Shown piece by piece: positions 55,778 through 64,000 of a stretch of 64,000 bases of DNA (its first letter is position 1; every line of letters begins with the position of its first letter). The DNA comes from Drosophila pseudoobscura (Eukaryota > Arthropoda > Insecta > Diptera > Drosophilidae). Below the pieces are notes generated by a model. It saw only the letters and a list, made by a program, of their open reading frames with translations, ran no database searches and was not told the origin of the DNA. The stretch is taken from the NCBI RefSeq assembly GCF_009870125.1, contig NC_046683.1, forward strand, positions 58,233,869-58,297,868, in the 5' to 3' direction. The position numbers and the translations under genes are program-made.

Positions 55778-58700
55778 GATGCCACACGCGCATGCCACAG
55801 CCACACACACACACACACTCGTACGACAAATAAAGAAATGCACTGCAGCAATGCAGCAGGCCCACGCGCTGACTGACTGAGAAATATCTCCTCGAGTTTT
55901 ATTTTCTGTGCCATTCGAGACCAGCTCTGGTCTCTGGTTCATTGACTTTTGACCACGTTCCTCAATCTAATCCTTGGGGCTTTCCTTTTAGTGCGGCAGC
56001 GAGTCTCATTTTTAATTGAAAATTGCGTGTGGCAGAGGGCCACAGGGCCACAGCTCTTAGGTTCCTGCCCCTTCAACTGCTGCTGCCGCTGCTTCTCTTT
56101 CTGTTGCACTTAATTAAAAGGCGCCGCTGAAATTGCATTTCGTTAATCGCAAACAATCAATAAGCCAAAGGAGTCACGCCCCTTGCCACGGCTCAGTCCC
56201 CCCGCGCACCACCCCCCATTCGTGGCATTAATCATACCGTGCCGCGTGCAACCAGCAAGCGACAACCGGCAACCGGCAAACAGTGGAAAATTGGCAACAA
56301 ACTCTTGGCCCAGAGAACGACATTTAACTCCGACTAAATTTGCAAATTAAATCTAGTCTTTGACTCGCGTTGATGGCAAATTCGTTTAAATTCGTTGTTT
56401 TCAACGCCTTTGAAACGCCTCCTTCCCCGGATCCCACCCTCTCCTGCTACGCCTCTACCTCCTCCACCGCTTGCTGCTGCTGCCGTTGCTGCTGTTGCAC
56501 GTGGGACTGGGGTTCTGGCAGCGAATGTACTTGTCGCTGCTGCAGCACAAAAATTAAATTAAAATCTTTGGTCTCGACGGCCACGCCTCTTCCGAAAAGC
56601 GGGTTGAAGCAGGAAAGACCCAGGCATTTCCCATGGAAACACAGAGAGTACCCTGCAGAGTGGGGAGCAGAGAGTACCCTGTAGAGCACGGGTATGCCGA
56701 CTGTTGCTTAGATGTAAGTCACATTGGAGGCCCCCCCCCTCCCTACGGGTGGGGCGTACAGCGTATCTTCTGGATTCGCTGGAGCTCTAAATGGCTTAAG
56801 GCCCCAAAGGGGGTGAACTGATTCACACTTTGTATATTTCCATATCCATTTATCCATATTTATCCATCCTTATCCATATTTCCTGGCATTTCTGGTGCCT
56901 TGCAGCTCTGAAATACTTCGGATGCCTTTAATAGGTATATTTCAGTCGACTAGATGGACCGCATATCCCGTGCTACCCTTGACAGATACTCCTGTGGAGG
57001 GTCTGCCCCCTTCGTCTGAATTTAACCCTGGCACACGAGTGCTCTGGCCCCCCAATTGGCTCTGATTCACGCACAAACTTCTAGGCCTACGAGGCGTGTT
57101 TTCCCAGCGATAATTACCCCCTGCTGACTGGGTCTCAAGAACGCGTACTCGTGTGGTATGGTGTGGTGGCACAATCTTGTCTAATTGACAGTCGAACGAT
57201 AGTCGATTACGATACGATATGCGTACAGCGACGGAGACAGAGACAGAGAGAAGTGAGCATTGAAACGATAATGGCAGCGAGTGGCAGCGATTAGAACTTG
57301 TTGCTCGATCAATTATAATTATCGGAGACATCAATAAGCGACGGACGGACGGACGGAGGGACGGATGGCCGGGGCCCACCGTAAACAAAAACCGGACCGA
57401 TCCGCCAAGTGCTCGAGTTTCAACCTGGAGCCCAATAAATTGTGTGTTTTGATTTAATCGCTGCGTTTCTGTGTTGCTGTGTTGCACAAGTGCCACAAAA
57501 TTAATTGCCAGTGATTTTTCGCACTGTGTAGAATATGGAGAGACGGAGACGGAGCCGTAGCCGGAGCCGGATCTGTGTAGAGGCTCCTACTCTTAATTGA
57601 AATGCGTCGCCTGGGAGATTTACAGCCGCATTGGGAAGTCGCTGGTCATCGCCCACCTACCTACCTATCGTATATGGTATATAGAACCTGCCGATATGCA
57701 AATCTCCTTCGAGCTACGCTTGCTCCAGGAGGTGGCACGCCTCCGCCCCTTTTTCCTTTCCATTTGCCCGGCAGGCCCCATCGACGAGGCTGCTGAGATT
57801 TACGCATGCAACTTTTGGGGGCTGCCCAAAGAGGAGAGAGGAGGAGAGGAGAGTGTTAAGTGCCACAGATAGAGTCTTACGTAAAAAAGTGTGTCCGAAA
57901 AGTGTGGCATAGAGTGGGTCGTTCACTGGCAATTAAGTGGCAGCCAGAGCTCCCATGAATTATGAGTGCCCGATGCCCTCGTGGCGGCATACCCTCTCAG
58001 CGTCTCCGCTGGCCTGACCTTGCCCACGCCTCTGCCATTTATCGAGCGGTCGGTCGATCGGTTATTGTTCGAGAACAATACGAGTATGCTGATCTGGCTG
58101 TGCCCTACATCGAGGCACGGCATCTCTCTTGTGCGGAGTCCGGTTTGGCAACAGCAGCCAGCAGCCAGCACTGCCTCACGCACAGGTGTGCGCCACAGAC
58201 ACGCCCCATTCACGGCAGCCACAGCCACAGTCACAGATCTGTGCCATAATTAAGACTTTTGCTCTTTGGTGGGGCTGCTGCAACTCCAATTGGCTGAGCA
58301 TTTAGCCCGGTGCACGGCAGTGCAGTGCAGAAATTTCTACAAAAGGCTTACGCATTCGTTGCGGCTCATTTAAATGATTTCCAGGGGAAGGAAGCGGAGG
58401 GGAAACTTGTTAGCTGCCCAAAAAAAAAAGAACCGAGGCAAAAACCAAAAAAACAAAATGCAATTTAAGTTTTTCTCACACACACCTCCCACAGACCCCC
58501 GGACTCCACTCCACTCCACTCGGCTCCACTCGACTCGACGCGACGGCGGCTTTTGGCAAATACAAATTTATCAGAAATTATTCAAAGCAACGGCTGGTCT
58601 CTGGCCTCATGGGACGAACAGTTTGATACGCTTTCCGAAGGATTTTGGCAGTATTCAGTGCCCAAATGCCTGTCGAGAATAAAGGTACCCATGGCTCTGC

Positions 58701-58819
58701 CCATAACTCTGCCTTCTGCTATGGCCACCTTCTCTACCCTTTAGGAACCGAAAGATTCGTCCGTAGAATAACACTCCTCCAAGGATGCGTCCATGCACTT
58801 CCAGCAAACATCCGCCCAG

Positions 58820-59041
58820 AGGGCGCACACTGCACCAGGAAAAGTGTGTGCAAGAGAGAGAGACAGAGTCGCCGAAATTGAATTTGTTCCCTCTGGTTTT
58901 AATAGTGATCGGATCTAAGCCAGATTCGGCAATCTGCTAGATATGATCCTTCTCTATGACTCTACGTCTTTGATGGCTTCGTTTTCTTTGCTCTTATCCC
59001 CTGATGGTCCCTGATTTGCAATACCCTCCGCCAGGGTATAC
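58820..59041. mobile_element. Decayed Helitron-like repeat fragment (DINE-1/SGM-like), copy 2
   Basis: 58843-58970 aligns with 34938-35096 (same block order; see copy 1). The right end carries a perfect short hairpin, ATACCCT-ccgcc-AGGGTAT, at 59021-59039, as expected near the 3' terminus of Helitron-like elements. No coding part. The left boundary is uncertain. Confidence 0.55.
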
Positions 59042-59339
59042 TTGAATCTCAGTCACAGCCAAACATCCGCGTTGCTTGGGGTTGGGGCGCGGCGGGGCGG
59101 GGCACTGCGAGTCGGGGTCCCGGGCCACGATCTCCATCTCGATACCAGCTTTGCATGTCTCTCTCTCTCTCTCTCTCCTTCTCTCGGTGTCTCTCTTTCC
59201 CTCTCTGTGTCTCTCTGTGTCTCTCTTCCATGCAACAAAAGTAAAAGTGCATTCGGTCTGGTCTCCATCTGTGGGTCTCTGGGTCTTTGGGCCGCCATCC
59301 GTTCGTTCTCGCGCAACGTTTTTGGGCAAGTCTGTGGGC

Positions 59340-59347
59340 TATAAAAG
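59340..59347 (+). promoter_or_regulatory. TATA box of the LAHAPLG-repeat gene
   Basis: TATAAAAG, 87 bases upstream of the ATG at 59427. Confidence 0.65.
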
Positions 59348-59426
59348 CATTTGTGCCTTAGACAGCGGCATTATTCAGCTGGTGCCCAGTGTTCTTGCCA
59401 CGACTCCATACCACACGCCACTCAAA

Positions 59427-59956
59427 ATGTTCAAATACGTAAGTGACTTGGAACCCCTTGCGGGATCTCCTCCAGTGTAACGCCCTGTGCCTCCTCACGT
59501 TTGCAGTTCGTGTTCGCCGTCTTCTGCCTGGCCAGCGCCGCCGCCGCTCCCGCTCCCGCTCCGGGATACCTGGGAGGATTGGGTGCTCCGTCGCTGCCTT
59601 TGGCCGCCGCTCCGGCCATCTCGTACGGCCATGCCCTGGCCGCACCAGCCTACAGCCACGGCCTGACCGCTCCATCGTATGCCGCCTCCTACGGCCTGGC
59701 TCCCAGGATTAGCTACGCCGCCCCCGCCCTGGCCCACGCTCCGCTGGCTGCTCCGGCCATCTCGGCCTACGGACTGGGCCCGAGGCTCAGCTATGCCTCG
59801 CCAGCTCTGGGCCACGCTCCGCTCGGTCTGGGCCTGGGACTGGCCCATGCTCCTCTTGGCCTGGCCCATGCTCCCCTGGGCCTGGCTCATGCTCCCCTGG
59901 GATTGGGCTACAAGTCGATTGCTGCTCCCTCCTACGGCCTGGCCCATGGCTGGTAA
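59427..59956 (+). CDS. Secreted LAHAPLG-repeat protein
   Basis: Exon 1 (59427-59438, MFKY) and exon 2 (59507-59956) join in phase 0 to give 153 residues. The signal peptide ends near ASAAA, then APAPAPGYLGGLGAPSLPL. The mature chain repeats an (AP)AISYGH-like motif, SYGLAPRISYAAPALAHAPL twice in variant form, and then three consecutive LAHAPLG heptads encoded by near-identical 21-base units at about 59837-59905. It ends SYGLAHGW. It is longer than most cluster members. The composition (Ala, Pro, Leu, Gly, Tyr, His) suggests an extracellular structural protein. The C-terminal HGW is shared with the convergent gene at 60389-60914. Confidence 0.87.
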
Positions 59957-60388
59957 ACGGATGCGGATGCCTCCGCCATGCCTCCTCCTTCCAGCTCTTC
60001 ATTCGTTTCATCCAGAGGAGGCGAATTTGTGCTTCAAAAGAAAACAATGTTAAAAAAGTGAATTCTGCGGTTGAATTATGTACCAATATATTTCGTTTCC
60101 ATTTCAAAACTTTCAAAATGCATTTTTTCATGGGGAAAACCCCGCTCGGATGTCCTTTCCACAAGATCCTTGCCCACGATTCACTCAAATGAAACTCTCG
60201 ATCGATTTTGTGTGTTGTTCAGGTCAGATAAATTTATTTGATGGCTTGATTGGCTGACTGACTAAGTGATTGATTGATTGCTAAGGCTATCGGAATATGT
60301 TGTGTATGACTCGGTTGGAAACTCTCACATGTTGCACGCTCGCCTTGACGTTAGTTGGATCTTCGTTGGAGCCGGATCGGAGTCGCTT
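59957..60388. other. Convergent 3' flanks
   Basis: This separates two convergent genes. It contains GATTGATT-type repeats near 60240-60280. No gene seen. Confidence 0.55.
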
Positions 60389-60914
60389 CTACCAGCCATG
60401 CCCGTAGCCGTAGCCGCCTAGACCCAGACCCAAGCCGTGTCCTCCGTAGAGTCCGTGTCCGTAGCCCCCCAGGTAGCCGTGGCCCAGACCCAGGCCGTAG
60501 CCATGGCCCAGCCCGTAGCCGCCGTAGCCCCCATAGCCGCCTAGATAGCTCTTTCCGATGATCGTCTTGGAGATGATGGGCGCGTGGTATCCCAGGTCCA
60601 GGCCCAATCCTCCGTGGTATCCGCCATGGTAGCCGCCGTAGTGGCCGACGCCCAGACCCAGTCCCAGTCCCAGTCCGAGTCCGTAGCTATGTCCCAGGCC
60701 AATCCCAATGCCAGACGGAGCAGGGGCTGGAGCAGGAGCCGGTGCCGGAGCGGGGGCAGGGGCTGGCGCTGGCTCTGGATCGGGGGCAGGAGCTGCCAGT
60801 CCTCTCGTCGTCAGGCACAGGACCGTCACGAGTATCAACTGGGTGGGGGAGCAGGACACAGGGTCAGATGGGTATCCTTTTCGGTGGGTATCCTTTACTT
60901 ACTCCCTTCATCAT
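60389..60914 (-). CDS. Secreted Pro-Ala / Gly-Tyr bipartite repeat protein
   Basis: Exon 1 (60914-60903, MMKG) and exon 2 (60838-60389) join in phase 0 to give 153 residues. The signal peptide (LILVTVLCLTTRGLA) precedes an alternating Pro-Ala stretch (about ten PA units). A Gly-rich region follows, with GLGLGLGLGVGHY, YHGGYHGG, then GYGGYGGYGLGHGYG-type repeats, interrupted by one non-repetitive segment (APIISKTIIGKSYLG) and ending GYGYGHGW. Gly-Tyr repeats are typical of cuticle, eggshell and some antimicrobial peptides. Given the neighbours I favour cuticle. The PA block may act as a stiff linker. TATAAAAG is at 61018-61025 on the minus strand. Confidence 0.87.
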
Positions 60915-61017
60915 GTGGCTGGCTGGATGGTTGCTGTCGCTTTATCGCTGTATCGGTGTGTCTGCTCTGGGGACTGTCGGATCCAATAATGTTGCTGCAG
61001 TTGCTCGGAGCCTCGGT

Positions 61018-61025
61018 CTTTTATA
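61018..61025 (-). promoter_or_regulatory. TATA box of the Gly-Tyr repeat gene
   Basis: TATAAAAG on the minus strand, 104 bases upstream of the ATG at 60914. Confidence 0.65.
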
Positions 61026-62146
61026 CCAGTCCCCAGCTGCACTCGAGTCCTGCCCAAAATGGCCATCGGTGATCTAATGAGCACTGCAAATGGCTAATCT
61101 AATTCACTTCCAGTTACAGCCCAAACCACAGCCCAAGCCCAAGCCTGCCACTTGCCACCAGCCACCAGCCACTTGTCACAGAGCCATCCTTGGCCGCGGA
61201 CGACGTCACACGAAAGCCAGTTCCACGCGAGTTTCGGCTCCATTTGGGCCTCCTCCATTGAATAATCAGCGATCGGATCGGGTTTGGCATTTACTTGTAC
61301 CAGTTCCCCATTTACCATTACCAGTCGCCACAGCAGCGGCAGCGGCAGCAGCAGCGGCAGCAGCTCTGAATCTCAAGCGGAATCATCCGGTGGGTGGCCC
61401 ATTCATGGGGGCGCAGCAATCAAAAGATTTTGACTGAGAACTGTCGCTTGGGACTGAGATTGAGGTCAAAGCAGAGATGAAAGATTCAATTAAGACACAT
61501 TTCTGGATGCTCTTTCTGTATCTTTACGATCCATCTGCCCATTGAATGCCACTTATCGATTGACAAACATTTGCCCAAAGACAGACAAAGGTCTGCGGCA
61601 CTCCGTCAAAGGTATGCATCGATTAGAGGGTATAATTTATGCTTAAAGAGCACCAATCTCTGCCAAATAAAGCCGGAGACTAATCAATTCCTTACACCTC
61701 CGAAGAGCTATCATCAAACGAATGAATGATTGGGCAACGCTTAACGATAGATCGATCATAGACAATGGAAGCCACGCAGACGGAGACGGAGACGGAGACA
61801 GGGACCGACTAACACACACGGCCCATAAAAAGCAGAAAGAGAAATGTAAAGCGAGAGATACGACGCGAGTATCTGTAGTATAATTATGTGCACAAAAGAG
61901 TCACTGACACTTGGACAATCCCAGGCGTAGACCAGCCGCAAGACGGTTTAAACTTGAACTTGAAAACGGGTTTACGGAGAGAGGCAGAGAGGGAGAGAGG
62001 CGGGGCGGATCGATGGCAGAGCGGCTTTGGGGAGATGTTGCAACAGGTTCCATGGGGCATGGGGTTACAAAGGAAATGCAACCGGTTCTCCTAACTGTCC
62101 GATCGAATGGGGAACATTCATGGGGCGGAAGACCAGAAGAGGGGCC

Positions 62147-62154
62147 TATAAATT
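62147..62154 (+). promoter_or_regulatory. TATA box of the 62.2 kb gene
   Basis: TATAAATT, 91 bases upstream of the ATG at 62238. Confidence 0.6.
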
Positions 62155-62237
62155 GAGTGGCCTTCAACGGGCCGCTCCTTAGTCCAAGTGCAGTCGCAGT
62201 CACAAAAGCAACACAGCGGACGCGGACGAGGACGAGG

Positions 62238-62581
62238 ATGGGAGTGCTCAAGGTAAACCAGGAATGAGATGTGTACTGTAGGTATTCTGATCTGTAATCG
62301 CTTCTTGGAAGACTTTCATGTGCTTCCTGCTGCTGAGTGCGAGCCTCCAGCTGGGACTATCCGCCACCGTGATCTACCACCACCATCCGGTCTATCCGAT
62401 CTATCGCCATCCACTGCAGGAGCAACATCCTGGCTACACCATTGTGGCGCCCCTCACGAAGATTGCCCACGTCACCTACGACTCGGTGCCCATCTCCCAC
62501 ACGCCCTTCGAGCACGTGCCCCTCTTCCAGCGCATTGGCCACGTGAAGAACGTCCGACGGTGGCCAGAAGGGGGATCCTAA
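62238..62581 (+). CDS. Small secreted His/Pro-rich protein
   Basis: Exon 1 (62238-62252, MGVLK) and exon 2 (62312-62581) join in phase 0 to give 94 residues. The signal peptide TFMCFLLLSASLQLGLSA is followed by a non-repetitive His- and Pro-rich chain: TVIYHHHPVYPIYRHPLQEQ, then APLTKIAHVTYDSVPISH, FEHVPLFQRIGHVKNV and RRWPEGGS. The lack of internal repeats sets it apart from its neighbours. The Lys-Asn-Val-Arg-Arg site near the end could be a processing site if it is a propeptide, which is speculative. AATAAA lies about 27 bases after the stop. Confidence 0.82.
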
Positions 62582-62760
62582 GGGGCATCCCTGATTAAAA
62601 GACTTGCAATAAATATATTTATAATGGATTTATTATATGTGTGCGTGTTCGCCAAGCATTTCTGCTCTCTCTCTCGCTCTAGGGGAAATTCGGGCTATGT
62701 TCTACGTGCTAATAGGACGGATGGCGGGTGGCGGATGGAGGGATGGGCGGTCTGTGATCC

Positions 62761-63443
62761 TTAGAAGAAGTAGGGGGAGGGGGCGGCGAACTTGGGTCCG
62801 ACGGCCAGAGGAGCGGCCGCGAAGGGTCCAAAGCCGAACTTTGCGGGTGCGGCGAATGCCACGGGCGCTGGAGCGGCGAATCCCAGGGGAGCAGCCACCG
62901 GAGCGGCCAGCGGAGCAGGTGCGGGAGCCAGAGCCGGGGCTGGGGCTGGGGCGGCGAAGGCCACCTTTGGTGGGGCCGGGGCCAGGGCGGGAGCAGCGAA
63001 GGCGGGCAGACCGAAGGCCACCTTGTTGGGGGCGGCGAATGCCAACGGAGCAGGAGCCGCGAATCCGGGCGCAAAGCCAGCGAAAGCAGGAGCGGCGAAT
63101 GCAGGAGCAGGAGCAGCAAAGGCCACAGGAGCGGGGGCAGCCACTGGCACTGGAGCGGGAGCGGCAAAGGCCACGGGAGCGGGAGCGAGAGCGGGAGCAG
63201 GAGCCACGGGGTAGGCCACGGCGTGATTGATGCGATGGGCATTGAAGCTGGAGGCGTAGGGAGCCACCACTCCGGCGGTGGCCACGGGTGCCGCCAGAGG
63301 AACGGGGCCGGCGTGGAAGGGCAGCAGACCAGCCTGGGCGGTGGCCACGCAGAGAGCAACGAGCTGGAACGAAGGGGGAGGATGATGTAGATGGATCGAT
63401 CCCCAAGGATATCCTCCGGACTTACCATAATCTTGGCGAACAT
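62761..63443 (-). CDS. Secreted FAAPAP-repeat protein with retinin-like segment
   Basis: Exon 1 (63443-63426, MFAKIM) and exon 2 (63363-62761) join in phase 0 to give 206 residues, the longest small-protein product here. The signal peptide (LVALCVATAQA) is followed by GLLPFHAGPVPLAAPVATAG, then VAPYASSFNAHRINHAVAYP, which matches the retinin-like segment of the gene at 55406. The remaining two thirds are an Ala/Pro/Phe/Val tandem array (VAFAAPAP, AFAAPAFAGFAPG, KVAFAAPAPAPALAP) ending AAPSPYFF. AAP-type repeats are a hallmark of resilin- or cuticle-like matrix proteins. TATAAAAG at 63542-63549 lies on the minus strand. The tandem DNA repeat makes alternative frames appear long on both strands. 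Confidence 0.87.
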
Positions 63444-64000
63444 CTTGCTTGGCTTGGCTTGGGTTTGGGATCGGGACTGGAGCTGTGTGATTAGCTTGAG
63501 GGCTGACTAGGCTTTGATATCGAACTGTCGGCCGATCAATGCTTTTATAATTCTCCCCGAAACGAATCGAATCGAATCGAATGGAGTCCGTGGCGGAGCA
63601 TACGAAAATACCTTGCAAGACTTTCTATATCGGGCCCGTCGAAGGGCGCCAGTGCGACATTTCGTATGTACTTAATAATCAATTGGTCGCCTCTTACGTG
63701 CGACACATGGCCTCCCCGCCTCCCGCGAAGAGTGCCCTGCCCTGCCCTGCCCCTTGGCTTTCATAATTGCACGCAATTCCGGACCATAACCTAGCCCAAT
63801 GACCGGGGATATTGGATATTGGGCAAGATTTCGCTTTGCTTATGACAAGAAACCCGCCCCGCCCCGCCCCGCCACGCCACGCCCCGAACCGCCTCACGTT
63901 AGCCCCCCAATTACTTACCCAAAATACGTGCTGTCCCCTCCAGCTCCAGCTCCACCTCTCCCTCGCCCTGCCATTTAATTGGAATACACTGTTGTTGCAA
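63444..64000. other. Promoter and flank at the window end
   Basis: It contains the TATA box of the preceding gene (63542-63549, minus), CGAAT repeats near 63560-63580 and CCCCG repeats near 63855-63885. No further gene seen. Confidence 0.5.
63542..63549 (-). promoter_or_regulatory. TATA box of the FAAPAP-repeat gene
   Basis: TATAAAAG on the minus strand, 99 bases upstream of the ATG at 63443. Confidence 0.65.

Larger units (their letters stand above)
55778..59426. other. Spacer with a decayed repeat
   Basis: No gene recognised in 3.6 kb. It includes ACGG repeats near 57337-57365, CCACT repeats near 58503-58525, a Helitron-like remnant at about 58820-59041 and a CT run near 59158-59176. Confidence 0.5.
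60915..62237. other. Divergent promoter region
   Basis: It holds TATA boxes for both flanking genes (61018-61025 minus; 62147-62154 plus) and a CAGCGG repeat near 61331-61362. No gene recognised. Confidence 0.5.

Noticed and set aside
1-64000. CRISPR arrays, operons, retroviral or other virus-like elements
   Set aside because: The window is insect nuclear DNA. I saw no spaced direct-repeat array, no LTR pair and no polymerase, capsid or envelope-like reading frame.

Overview
This 64 kb window is animal nuclear DNA from a Drosophila species. It has short phase-consistent GT..AG introns, TATA and AATAAA signals, DRE and Motif-1 core promoters, abundant short microsatellites and a tRNA gene with an intron. 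The order of recognisable genes (l(3)72Dn/UTP4, CG5027/TMX3-like, PDCD-5, MED10, Hsc20, two gamma-glutamyl hydrolases, then a cluster of tiny secreted Ala/Pro/Tyr-rich proteins) matches what I recall of cytological region 72D-72E of D. melanogaster 3L (Muller element D). Long G/C homopolymers, dense microsatellites and two decayed Helitron-like repeats make me favour an obscura-group species. There Muller D is the XR arm in the pseudoobscura lineage. The species is an inference, not something read from the bases.

Layout. 1-6.7 kb: no gene seen, many simple repeats. 6.7-14.3 kb: a tight housekeeping block of five genes in two divergent pairs plus one (UTP4-like minus / TMX3-like plus; PDCD-5 minus / MED10 plus; Hsc20 plus), with an intron-containing tRNA-Ile(UAU) gene between MED10 and Hsc20. 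14.8-20.0 kb: two tandem gamma-glutamyl hydrolase paralogs, one with and one without a signal peptide. 20.0-31.8 kb: a gene desert that ends in the probable 3' UTR of the next gene. 31.8-39.1 kb: two minus-strand TATA genes encoding low-complexity proteins that share a C-terminal module (ILRxPVxY...KGMSGL...RVP...VCCxY) and weaker internal blocks. I read these as an old tandem duplication. 40.4-63.5 kb: fifteen genes. Fourteen encode, or once encoded, very small secreted cuticle, lens or neuropeptide-like proteins. Eleven of them share one architecture: a TATA box, a first coding exon of 3-8 codons, a phase-0 intron, then a single exon carrying the signal peptide and a low-complexity mature region. 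One member has lost the intron, one is uncertain, and one carries two frame changes that scramble its middle. A leucine-rich-repeat membrane protein gene sits inside the cluster.

As a system, the first third makes cell-maintenance proteins (rRNA processing, ER redox folding, Mediator, Fe-S biogenesis, folate hydrolysis). The last third looks like a co-regulated array of extracellular structural proteins, expanded by tandem duplication and diverging mostly by repeat change. I saw no CRISPR, no viral or retroviral element, and nothing that demands a new kind of system. The most interesting items are the KGMSGL paralog pair, the frame-scrambled cluster member at 47.6-47.9 kb, the tandem duplication at the 3' end of the first KGMSGL gene, and the shared micro-exon architecture of the cluster. 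All spliced models were made by eye from splice signals and reading frame.
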